Source: Dendrophyllia cribrosa (Eukaryota; Cnidaria; Anthozoa; Scleractinia; Dendrophylliidae). Taken from it: DNA of 64,000 nt. The stretch lies in contig JAJLRJ010000002.1 in assembly GCA_024195265.1 (NCBI GenBank), positions 23,283,236 through 23,347,235 of the forward strand. Reading direction: 5' to 3'. Made by a program: the position numbers and the translations under genes. The notes below the pieces were generated by a model. It was not told the DNA's origin. It worked only from the letters and a program-made list of their open reading frames with translations, and ran no database searches. This document shows, piece after piece, positions 1 to 21,900 of this stretch; position 1 is the first letter of the stretch; every line of letters begins with the position of its first letter.

Positions 1-295
1 AACAAATTTTGACCATGTGATGACGTAAATCGTGGTAAATAAGGGTCCACACCACTGAAAACCGGTGTAAATTTGTTTTTTACAACAATATTTAGAAAAA
101 AATACAAGGAAAAATCGAAGTCTTGTTACAAAACGTGACAGCAAAGAAAGAGCAAGCGTTGTCTATAACTTTCTCGCAATCTGATTGTTTTTTTTCAAGC
201 GCGCGTGATGTTAGCGTCAGCACCGTTGTCTGGACTCTCATTTACCACTCGCGTCGACCAATCAGATTGCGAGTTTAGTGGAAATTGTGGTAAAA

Positions 296-473
296 TATAG
301 TATATTATATTATAGTATAGTATAGTATAGTATAGTATAGTATACAAGAGAACATAAAGCTTTATGTTCTCTTGAGTATAGTATAGTATAGTATAGTATA
401 GTATAGTATAGTATAGTATAGTATAGTATAGTATAGTATAGTATAGTATAGTATAGTATAGTATAGTTAACAA
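296..473. repeat. TATAG pentanucleotide satellite with an inserted palindrome
   Basis: Tandem TATAG units on both sides of a perfect 30-base palindrome at 345-374 (half-site CAAGAGAACATAAAG). A related ATAGC pentamer array follows at about 593-651. Both lie upstream of exon 776-861 and are probably intronic. Confidence 0.9.
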
Positions 474-593
474 CTATTCACCGAAGTGGAGGTGGGTAGT
501 GGTGGATATTTACCAAGCCCAATCCTATTCCGAGTTTCAGTAGCCAATCAGAGCGCGCCAACAATGCTATCCACTGTTTCAGTATATACTAAT
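466..593. repeat. Dispersed repeat, first copy (second at 53882-54183)
   Basis: Begins TTAACAACTATTCACCGAAG and ends with GTATATACT. The same left and right ends recur at 53882-54183, where the middle is longer. Both contain CAATCAGAGCGCGCCAAC. A MITE-like family is inferred. Confidence 0.6.
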
Positions 594-775
594 ATAGCAT
601 AGCATAGCATAGCATAGCATAGCATAGCATAGCATAGCATAGCATAGCATAGTAAAGTATAGGATTTGTGGCATAAATGGTAGAAACATCCTGAAGTATA
701 AGTGAATAGTAAAATGCATGTTTATAATTATTTTGCTTGTGTAACCATGCATCTGTTTTCCTCATATGTTATCAG

Positions 776-10021
<9,246 letters not shown>

Positions 10022-12910
10022 TTAGCACAGGCTACCCAGTGGATTCATCCGCTGGGGCATGGGGCAGAAGTTTACGAAATAAGGCTTTGATCTCTCTCTC
10101 TTTTTTATATATAAAGCGAAAATAAACATTAACGACTTTCCCACAAGCTTTGTAGCTTAAATTTTTATCGTGTTTAAATAAAGGTTATCCACCATCCATC
10201 CTACTATGTAGTAATTGTTCTTCGAACGATTTACTCGTCGGTTATTGATGGTCCTATGAATTCTTCCGTCGGTTTTAACAGTTTTCTTCTTAATTGTAAC
10301 AATGAAAATTTTTATAGACTTAGGCATATACCCGTAGCTCCCCCCCCCCCCCCCCCCCCATATAAAGAAATCCTGGATCCGCCCCTGAAACTATTGGCAT
10401 TTGGTCCTGATATAACATGAAAACAAGGTTAGGGAAATTTTGTATTTCGGCGGGACAGTGTCCCTTTAAGCTAAGGTGGTCGCTTACGTGGCCACAGCGG
10501 ATCTTAACTTTGAATGACATGAACCTGTAATTTCAATGTGCAAATCACAGCGAAAACTGTTTTAATATTGACATTTTGATGGACGGGCCAAATTTTTCGT
10601 TCTATTGTAGTTATGCTGCACCGAAATAGAGTCGAGTGGTCGCCTACCAGAGGTTGAAAGTGGTCGCGGTCGACTGGAAAACATTTGGTATTTTGGAAAA
10701 GCGGTCGCTTAGGAGAGGTTGTTGGTGATAGCACATGGAGGTTCGACTGTTGTGTTTCAGTAAAATGAGGATTAAAAACTCTTTTCACTTGGGAAGTCTT
10801 AGCTCGTGTTTCTTTAATTCTATGAAACGGGAAAACAATTCCTATCATGTCAAGAAGATGGACACAAACAAAACTACAGACAAAATGTTTATTTTTTTTT
10901 TACCTTGAAAAGCAGACAACTCTTTGACTATCTTACCGAAAATCTGTATCAGATAAGTTCCATTTCCCTCTCTATTTACATGATTTATTCATTTTTCCCT
11001 CCCTTATGTACACCATTTATATCTGTACAACTTTTTTAAGATCTCTAACCCAGGAGCGGTAAAAAAATCGCTTTTTAAATGGGAGTTGCAAGTATAAAGA
11101 ACATCAAAGATGCAACCCTCTAAGGAGCTCTAGGCGAGTGCTCCCATGGTGCTCTCTCTCTTCTCCCCCCCCCCCCCCCCCCCACCTCTTCCAACCAAGA
11201 GAAGACCCTATAATCAATATCTAAGTCCCTGATTGGAACACAATCAACATTATTAAAACCAGTGAATGCAACAAAAAGGGGAAAAACTATTTTTTTAGAG
11301 TTAAGGTCACGATTGGTGATTACTGTTAAGCGAGTCTGCTTGGTAACATGCTCTTATGAAATGGCTAAACAAGTTTTTTTTTACATGTTTTCACCAACTT
11401 TTCTTAGCTAGCCATATGATACAGGAAGTTGTACTTTTCTAAAAGGAAATAAGACTAGCTGATGATCAAGGCGCTCTTCCAAATGTAGTAAAAAGGGATA
11501 TCCTTTTCTCTGTGTTCTACGCCTTTTATCTTGTTGTGCCATAATAAAACAAACAAACCAGGCAGGTCACCACAGATACATCCGTGATTGAAAAAACTGA
11601 TCAACATAAAGTTCCCCTGATGTAAATCATACAAAATATATGTATATTTGGCAACAGAAAAAAAAAACAGTTCAAACAAGCTAAACATGAAAGTTGCATT
11701 CTTGAAAAACAAAGCAAGTGAGTGTCCTTCAATTAACACAAATGCTTATTTTGTTCTACACAAAATGTTTCTTTCCAAGCCTAAACGACATACAGGAACA
11801 AGTGTGTCAGTGGCCAGGGTACCCTTGGTACCAGAGGTTCTCTCGCATACATAAGAGGCGTGTAATATGAGAGAGATGAGAGTGCAAGAAAACACCTAAT
11901 CAAAGGCTCCTAGGAACCAACTCTTGAATGCGAAGCAACCTACGGACCCTCCCCTCTCCTACGCATTTTGCTCCACCAACCCCCCCCCCCCCCCCCCCCC
12001 CCAACCTCGCATCCAACTGTGCAGTATTGGCTAAGAAAACAATAGAACAAACAACACACAATGGACCCAGGTCGAATGAAATTAGAGGTTCCGAAGAGGT
12101 GCAGGCCTACTGATGCAACTACCCACCCTCCCCTCCCTCCGACAGCGTCCCGATGGGTAAGGAACGTGAATGTTACCTATCGCATTTGGAACGGGCAAAA
12201 TGTTTGCACAAGCCTTATGCACTGGTCACCAAAATATTATTACCAAGAAAAAATTACATCTGAGTGTTGGAAGGAGTGAAAATTGGCATATCAATTTTGT
12301 CCCCATCTGCTCTATCTTCTTCAACACTTATTCACGAGTCAAAATTGTTCAGACTAGACGACACCATGTTAGTTTTTACAAGCATCCTGTGCTTTTTCTG
12401 GGCACTATATGGTTCTCACAAATGTTCTATTTTCTTCTGCAAATTTCTGCAAACTCAACAATGCATATACATGTATTGTGAAATGTAATTTCACTCTATT
12501 TTTTTTTGGCCTAGCTACATGTACACATGTAAGAACACCTACTAAACATCTAATTAACCTAGTTGTAATATAAAGAAATTACATGTACATGGCACATTAT
12601 GCTATGTACAAGTTAGTTTATAAAAATATCTCTCTGGTATTGTCGTTGAACTTAACTTCATGCTGTACTTGAACATACATTTTAACCTAAATAAATCTCA
12701 ACACTGCAATCCAAGCTTATATCAGCAGGATACTGCAGTGTAAGAAAACTTCTCCGTATCTTTAGCATCTGCATCAAAATATTTCATAAATAATCCACAA
12801 AGACAGCTGGTTGTACAGCGTATATATGTGGGATTCATTTTAGAATACAGTATACAGGGGTACAAGTAGGAATAACATTACTTATTCTAAAGAAATCCAC
12901 CCATGAGAAA
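10022..12910. other. Gene-free stretch between two convergent genes
   Basis: No exon or RNA gene was recognised. The stretch holds C homopolymers at 10340-10359, 11165-11183 and 11980-12002. It also has a dispersed repeat at about 10485-10745 (related to 52745-53035) and a repeat fragment at about 12020-12115 shared with 51088-51205 and 60130-60218. Part of it may be the 3' UTR of the HERPUD gene, but no poly(A) site could be fixed. Confidence 0.6.
10121..10182 (+). terminator. Candidate poly(A) signals of the F5/8C-ShK gene
   Basis: Two AATAAA hexamers lie 100 and 156 bases after the stop codon, at 10121-10126 and 10177-10182. Position and motif fit a normal 3' end. Which one is used cannot be told from sequence. 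Confidence 0.45.
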
Positions 12911-15900
12911 TCAGTTCTGAACACCTGGTCCGGTTGGAAACAGTGATGTAAAAAATGAAGTGACAAAGTTATAAGCTACAGTCGTGGCAGATGGTCCAGG
13001 CGGAGGGGGAGGAGGGGCCAGTGGTTCTGTGGTCTCATCAGTATCATCATGCTCACTGTCCTCGGTGTTCTGACCTGTATTTCCATCAGTTATGTCCTCT
13101 TGGGGTCTGTTTAGAACCTGCATATGAAACAAGATAAATCAACTGCTTGTGGAATAACTTAACACTGCAAATTATAGAAATACACTATCTAAAATGCAGT
13201 AAACTAACTGCTATTGACAAGAATTAATCATTTCTGGTATTTGTCCCTAGTTTGGCATTTTTACATTATTTTCATTAATAGTGCTGGAAATAACAGTCAG
13301 TCATCGGACATTGTCTGACCAAAATCCTTAATTGTCCGACTTATTTTAAATTATGCCCGGATGTGGTGCCCAAGCATAAAAACTACTCAGCTTTTGCATT
13401 GAAAGTCTTGTCAAGTCATTGCATTTGATCCCTAAAACATTCAAATAAGAATTTACACTGTTTGTACTATTTATTTCGCTGCAAAAGGCTCCTTTGATCC
13501 AAGAAAATTAAGAAAAGGCCATGTCATTTGAAATTGCCCTACAATGCATTGCAAACTGCTAATAAACTTTTATAGCCATTGTGTATGCTTACGGCTTGTG
13601 TCTCAGGAAAAATCCAAAATTTTGTAAAATGGCTGATCAAAAGGAAGTTTTAAAAGGACACATGTCCTTGTAAGCAAGAAAAATTATTTCCAGCACTGCA
13701 TTAACCTGTAGCAACAAATACATGTAGCAAGGAACATGTACATGTACACTACAGACAAAAATGCTTGGGACCCACCTTGGCAGTTCAAGAGCACTGTGTA
13801 CATGTAAATGCTTCCTCTGAGCTATGCTGAAATTATGTTTATGTCAATGCGCAAAAAAGTTTGGTCCATATGCTATATTTTGTACACGTATTTTAACAAG
13901 TCCAGACCCAATTTTTCTGTAGCGTGAGTGTGTGTACAGCCAGTGAAGCTGAATACCCTAGAGCTCTTACAGTAATTTAACAACACTTACATCAGCATCC
14001 TGCCTCTGTTCTGGTTGAGGCTGTACCTGTACTGGTGGTGGAAGTTGTTGACGATTGTTGTCTGAGAATGAAATGCCCAACAAAGATTAAGTAAAAACAT
14101 CTCATGTAATAGTATAAACTCAACAACCCTGTTGGTCTGCAGGCATTCACATTTTAATTTTGATGTCTGATGTTATTAGTAGACATTCAGTTCTCCATGT
14201 TACATGTTCCATGTTCTCCATGTTACATAAACATCTGTTTTACTTGTTTTAATAATATTAAGGTAGTGGAACTGCTATAAGGTCAAAAATAAACCATATC
14301 CAAAAGTTTAATAAATTAAAAGTTTATGTTAAGTAGTACACAAATCCAAAATATTATGGCTTATTTTCAATTACAAGCAGAGATATCTACGGCCGAAATT
14401 CCGTTGTGAAGGCCGCCATTTTGGGACGCCATATTGGATTCTTCGAGTTGACGCATGCGTGTTTAGAACAACAAGCGCGACAGCCACGTGTAAGAGTTGT
14501 ATATTTCATGCGAGAACTCGCAGTGCAATTTTCATATTCTAACCACTCTATGAAATTCTCAATGCAATTATATGAATTGAAATCAACGTGAAGTGCTTAA
14601 AAGCTATCTTTACAAATTAATCGAGGAAGCACAATTAGCAATTCATTTTTAACACTTTTTACAGCGTTAAACTTAACACTTTTTCAAGTAACACAAATAA
14701 GCCTAACTTATGCGATGAGAAATATTGACGATTTCCAAGAGATTTCTTACTTTTTCTGCATCTTGTACGGAATAGCTACCCGCTTTTCTGGTGAGCTAAA
14801 GGCATCGTCACTTGTTGTCCTCACTTCAATTCGGATAAGTAGTGGGCAAGGGCAACCGATTTGTAGTTTTATCGGAACAAGGCGCCTTCAAGCATTTCTG
14901 CAGAGGTTCTTTTCATCGCGAGGAATTTGGCCACTTCTTCGGACGACCAGACGAAACGAAACCCTTTACTAAGTTTTGTAATCTCCCATCCTGAGGGCAA
15001 CTAATTCTTCGTTGGAGATAGCTACGCGCGTTCGTTCTCCCGTCTTGCCGTTGTTTCTCCCGCATCTTCCGCCATATTTTTCTCTCGAAACCGAGAATGC
15101 TCGTTCGCATGGGATCGCGTGGTATCTCGAACATTCGTGCGCAGTAGCGTACTACGCATAACATCCGCTGTGCTCATCCACCGAAGTCTCGCATTTCTTT
15201 TGGTTGCTATGAACTACGTCATTGTTTACGCCGCCGCCATATTGGAAATCCGACGCGAAGCGACTTAAAACGAAGATTTCGGCATCCTATCGTCGCCTTT
15301 CGTGTTGTAATTGGGTCTAAGTCGCAACAGACAATAGGCCGGTTCACACTAGGGCCAAAGTGCACTTGAAGTGCACTTGATAATCAAGTAGACTTGAGGT
15401 CTACTTAGGAAAGACAAGACAATAGATTTTCAGGCATGACTATGCACAGCGTGCGTATTTAGATGCAAATTACTTGCGATCACAAGTTGGTATGCAGTTG
15501 ATTAGCCGTGATAAACAAAGTTGAAGTACTAAAGTACGATATGCATAAAATGCTAAGTCGATGGTAAAATATTTTTTCTTATCATGTCAAGTTTTATTTG
15601 AACTTAATTCAGCAAAACGTCGTCTCAGAGCCTGGTGTAACGCTATGCTCACTTTTTGTTAATTTTTGGGAACTTTTTTGTGCTCGTCATAAAAACATGT
15701 TTTTGTATCTTATGAGTATTGAATGCGTGCATGGCTGTAGTGTTTTTGATTGGCTAAACCTGAGAATTAGACTACAACCTTTTTTTCTCAATGTAGAATT
15801 TTTCACCCTAAGTCGGCTTGAAATAAGCCTTCTAATACAACAGCTAAAGTAAAACTTGAGATCCTGCTTGAGAGTCTTTTAGAAGTCGTCCGTGACTGCG

Positions 15901-18900
15901 AATCGTAAACCAAAACGCAGAGAGCTCGTTCCCTGTGGAATTAAAGTTGCACGCACACGTGCTTTTAGCTGCACGGCTTTACTGTCATTGGTCAAGTGCG
16001 CTCCCAAGTAAGGGGTAGACCTTACTTTGAAGTGCACTTGGATTCTTTTGTTTTACGCATATCGCCAGGGCAACAAAGAATCCAATAAGTGCGGTCATTA
16101 AAACGTTCACACTCCAAGTACACGAGCTACACTTGGGTGATTCCGCACAAACCAACAGTACGTGCCATTCAAAAAGATGTTTTTGATAAAAAAGAAGGGA
16201 AATATGGAGCTTTTCGAAAACGAACTACTGGAAATTATTTAACTTTCTAATTACATTCAGCTGATATTAATTTTTACCTCTTTGATAATTTTACAATGAG
16301 ATTTAAATGTGTAAATAAATCAGATGAGTGCTTCTATTGAAACGTAAGTCAGACTTAGAAAACGCTCTCAGAAAGGAGTTCACACTACAAGTACGTACCA
16401 AGTGCACTTAAGAGCCCTAGTGAGAACCGGCCTATCACGAACAGCGGTTTACTTGTAAGAATTCAATATGACGACGAAGAAAGAACGTATCGCGACGAAT
16501 ATTATGGCCGATTTTGTAGCCATGATAGATCGCACTGAAAACAAATTGATGTGGAACGATGAAAACTTATAATATCTTGAGCATTGAAACTTGCCAGGTT
16601 TATTCGTATAATGTTGAGGAAATACGACTTCAATACCTGGGACTTAGGGAACATTTTGGAATTTCTGGCGGTCGCTTAAAGTTAGGGGACATTACAAAAA
16701 TGTAGACCGCCATATCTCAAGAATAAATTGACGTCAAATCCCGGGAAAAAAAAGGTAACTAAGCATTCTAAGTATGAATCGGTTCCAATCTATTTTTTAT
16801 TTGTAACTATCAAGGAAAAGCTAGAAATCTGCAATCTTTGTTTTTCTGGCCTGCGATGTAAATTGGAATTCACACCTTAGGTGTGAAAATTGACACCTCG
16901 GATTTCACTTTTCTGAAAGTTCAGGTCTCGCTAAATAAGCGTATGTAATTTTTATTTCGGAATGTTCTTTAACATTTAAGAAATAATTCTTTCAAATGGA
17001 TATGTTTATAGCAGATCTACTACCTTAAAGGTACATGCAGTAACAATAATGTCACTTACATCAATATGGTACAAGGAAAAATGTATACTACAAGTTTACA
17101 GACCATAAATAAAACCTACAAAGTAACATTTTAAGGATCTCAAACTTACCTGCATTTCTTCTGAAGAAGATATTGAAAATTCCAGACTGGTACAAGTAGA
17201 TCAAAACAAATGTGATAATCAATAGGAGGAAACGACTAGTTGACGAGTAAAACCAAAATATGCTCAGCAAGATTCCTATGCGACAGAGGGTGTAAATCTT
17301 GTCCAGCCAATCACGATTAGGATTATCTTCATCTTCTTCTTCATCAAACATAGGTCCTGCATTAGCATTTGCTTGAGCATTATCATTTGCTTGTGGCTGT
17401 GGTGCCTGTGCTGGCTGGGCAGCCTGTTGAGGAGGAGGGGGTGTCTGTGGTGGGGTCACAAATGGTGCTTGAGGTGCAGGGAAATTTCCTGGCTGTGGAT
17501 ACCAAGGGTATGGCATTTGTGGATAACCACTGTAGATAGAAAATACATCATGTTAACAACTGCTCCAAATATTCGAAACAACTTCACATACGGAACATAC
17601 ACAGCAAAATATTAAACTGTATCCAGTTCAAGGTGGGCCCACAAAGAAGGAAAATGACAGAGGGAGGGGTCTCATACACTGCACACCAATATCAGAGCAG
17701 CAACAAACTTGTGTTCTACAGATGTATCTTAATCACGCCAGTCTAGGAAAAAGGTAGCAGGGATCAATTTGTAAGCATTTATAAAATGAAGCAACTATTG
17801 CTATTGCTATTGCTATCCCCTGGATGGGATGCTAGTCCATTGCAAGGTTATTACTCCTGCCAGCATTATTATAAAACAGTGTAGTTGAAACTTGTTGAAA
17901 TCAAAGCATGTAGTATTACACCCACTTGCAAGATAATATTAATGTAGCTGTGAATTCTCCCAGGGAAATAATCATAATAATGACCTGTCCCCTAAAACCT
18001 GTGCAACAGATTTTTTAAAGAATAATTTTTGTTTTGCTTGTCTGTATGTATGTACAGTGAAACCTTGATTTAACGATCAGCCTCTACATGTTTATAACAA
18101 AGTCCTCGGTATAACGAACAATATTCTTCAGCCCGGCAAAATTACAAGTAAAATGTATGAAACAGAACCTTGATATAATAACGAGCCTCCATATTATGTA
18201 ATCCTCATTATAACGAACACAATCCGGCAGCCCAAATGTAAAATCTACCCCGCTATAACGAATAAATATCAACGCGCAACAAAAGATGAATGCGGTCAGT
18301 GTATGTTATAGGGCAAAGGTATAACCTGTACAGTTTTCCAGTGCCGTAGTTATATTTACAGTGTACTGTAGCTTCATGTAGGCATTAAAAAACAAAACAA
18401 AAAAAAGGGGTGTACTTACTAGTTAGGTGGTAAGTACATGTTAGGTTGAGGTATCCTCCCTGCCCCCATCTGATGAGCAAGCATCTGCTGCATCCAGTAG
18501 GGTGGTGCTACAAATGGTGGCACAGCATAGCCATGTCCTTGGGCAGGGAAATTGTAAGCAGCATGTGGCATCTGCTGGCTGTAAAACAACACCAGGCAAA
18601 ACATTTTTTTTTTTAATTTCCAAGTTAAGTATTTTTAAAGATACATGGAAAATCACTTTCACTCCAACAGTTAAAGCTTGAGTCATGTGATGTCAGATTT
18701 CAAACTTTGTGTGTTGAAGAAAATATTCTCAAGTGAAAGCTACATAATTTGTAGAGCAGTACTTTTCATGATTATGTTATTTTGTCAATATTTTACAGAA
18801 TTCAAGACAGAATTTGAAACTTTTTTCATGTTTTCAATTTGACCCAATTTGGGAATGAAAGGGTACATACACCACTCACTCACTTAACAATGAGGAATTA

Positions 18901-21900
18901 TTGTCACTTCCTGTGTAGCTTAAGAGAAATATTTAAAAATATAAAAAAAAACATCTGAGGAATGACCATTGAAATTCCATTTTGGGAGGATTGGACACTC
19001 ACTGATACATATTAAACTGTGGGTAGGTCGGCGTATTAGCTCCTCTGTATCGCAGCCCATCAGTGTCTGTCTGTGGCATGACAGGTGTTGTGGGAGTTGT
19101 ATTAGTTGATGTGCTACTACTTGTGTTAGGAGCACTGGGACCACTCTGAAATCAAAGGTAAGCAAGTTAGTCAGATACATGTACACGTATTTGTACAAGT
19201 TGCTTTGAAAAATCATGTCTACTAATATTTAAAACAAAAACCTTAATGAAAAAGCAGAAAAGAAAGTAGTGCTCTAAATGTACACTGTACATCTACCATT
19301 TGAGATGTTTTGGCCAATACAACCCAATGAAGGAAGAAACAGCCACACAAGAAGTTCATGTACATGTATGAATGCTACTATTGCCATATGCCATATGTAG
19401 TTTAGTCAGAATATTTTTATTTAGGCAAAAGAACATGTTGTGTATTTGTTTGATGGTATCATGCTCAGCTTGTGCAGGCCAAAAAAAGATCTTTAAATAA
19501 GTTCACATTTTGATGTGGCTTGCTATTATTTAGGCAAAGTTAATCTCAAGCCAATGTGGTTAGCCGTTTCCCCTTCTGTAGTACGTGACCTGTGGAATAG
19601 ACCATGCGGGATTTGCAGGGCTTTCATCATGTATTGCGTTTCATGTCCACTTCATTCTACTGATTTGCACAGATCAGTATCATTGCAGATTCTTGCCAAT
19701 CCTGTTCCTTTGTGGTAACTCATGTCAGATGTACATTTGTAATCGCAAACAAAGAGCCTGGACCTGTCTGTGTTATGCTACAATAGTAACTACAATGTAC
19801 TCACCACTGTTTGAAACCCAGTTGTTGGCTTTGTTTCTACTTTCATTGGACATACAAGATGAACAGTGTGGTGCTTGCCCTCTTCATGCTGTTAACAAAC
19901 ACTTGAATTAACACACACCACTTTTGTCAAACGTAAGGGGAAAAAAATCTTCAGAGATGAAACAGTTTTTGTGTAATACAGTAAACTCTCTTATTAAAGA
20001 CGGACAACCCTGAAAGGCAGACACCTCTTATTATTGGCTGGTTCTGACTGAATTTCACTTGTTCGTCTGTAACTAAACAATCTATGAGGCGGCCAGCTAA
20101 AAGCCTAAAGCTGGTCCGGAAAGTGTCTGGCGTAGACAGAGTTCACTTCAGTATGTACATTAATTTTGTAAAAATGTTCATATCGATTAATGTACATGTA
20201 CCGTATTTATTCACTTATAAGACGCACCATTTTTTACGAAAATTTGTGCTTGTTCGATAAAAATTTTCTCAAAACTCGGGGTGCGTCTTATAACCGAGTA
20301 TTTTCCCGCAACAAAATTTAACTTTTCCAATTTCCTTATAATTAATGTTCAACTAAGATGAGAATGAATAAACAAGACATTCATTGTTGGTCATTTACTT
20401 TTATCAGATTTGGTGGTTCTAAAAAGAACCGGGTTGGCTCTGAAAAGAGCCGTTTGTTTGATAGCTCGGCTGAGCTCAGCTACTCGTCGTCCTCGGCTTC
20501 GCTGTCGGTCTCGAACTCGTTGTCAACTGCCTCGTCTGCGTCGTCAGCTTCTCCTTCTTCGTCATCCCAAACTGCGTCATCTTCCGTGCCATCGAGAGCA
20601 TTGTTGATACCACAGGATTTGAATGATCTTACTATCAAATCGACTGGGATCTCGCTCCATGCTTGATCGATCCACCGCAACACCGTCTCTTTACTGGGCG
20701 CTCGCTTCTTTCCGGATGCTGTGTAGGTGAACAGGCCGTTGATCATCCAGGCTTCATACTGTACACGGATCTTCGCTTTGAATGGCTTGTTGATGCATTT
20801 GTCCAGGGGTTGCAGGACTGGAGTAAGGCCACCGGGAATTACGGCGACATCGACGTTTCGTCTGGCGAGAAGATCTTTCACGGCATCAGTCAAATGTGCG
20901 CGGAAGGAATCCCACACAAGAAGCCCTCGATGCTCTGGCGTGAATCGAAGATTCTTTCAAATCCACTCCTTAGTTCCTAAAAATTAAAAAAGAAACTCTT
21001 ACGGTGAACAAGTTTGTAAACAAGCCGTGGCAATTTCAACAAAGAGCGAACGTGCTAAAACGCACGTGCTTGAAATTATTACGTCAGAAACAATCGAACA
21101 AATTCCTAACCTCGCTCCCAGGCTGTGAGGTTAACTTGACTTCCAAAACGGACTTCAAATAATTTGTGGCCGTAATTGAATACTCTGAAAACTAAACAGT
21201 AAAAAGAACAAACCTTCTTCGTCCATCCAGGCCTTCTTGTGCACAGAAACCTGCATTCTCCTCGGGACCTCGATTCGCAGCTGACGAACGCCTTTAAATA
21301 TCACCTTCGGTGGCAGTTTCTCTCCGTTAGCCTTCACCGCTAGGACGACCGTGAAGCTTTGTTTATCGCCGCCGCAGGAAAGGATCGGTACTGTTCGGCT
21401 TCCAGTAAACTCTAGTGTTCTCGTGGCAGGCAACTCGAATCTCATTGGGGTCTCGTCCATGTTTAGAATCTGGCTGGACTCGTAGCCGCAACGCTGTCTG
21501 GCTCGTAGGACGAAGCGATGGAACTCCACTACCTTGTCCTCCATATCTGCTGGTAGGCGCTGTGCCAAAGTCGTTTTACTTCTCATGGAGATGGCATGGC
21601 GACGCTTCCATTTCGTGTACCAACCAGGGGACGCCTTGAACTCTGGATCGGAGCTGAGTTCCTTCGCCTTTAGCCGAATCATGAGGCTGTTAACTGCAAG
21701 ACCTGAAAATATACGAACAATGCATGCGATCAGCGAAAGGTCGGGTTGTAATGTTAACATTGCGGCCATGAATGTCATTTTAAGTGAACAATATTTACCT
21801 TGGCTTCTTTGATCGGAGAACCAGTCTGCCAGCTGCTGATCTACTTCTGGATCTTTTGCCCGGTAGCGACCCATCGAGGCACGTTTGGCTGTCATTTTTA

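Noticed and set aside
195..473. Tyr/Leu/Ile repeat open frame (minus)
   Set aside because: Translation of the TATAG satellite.
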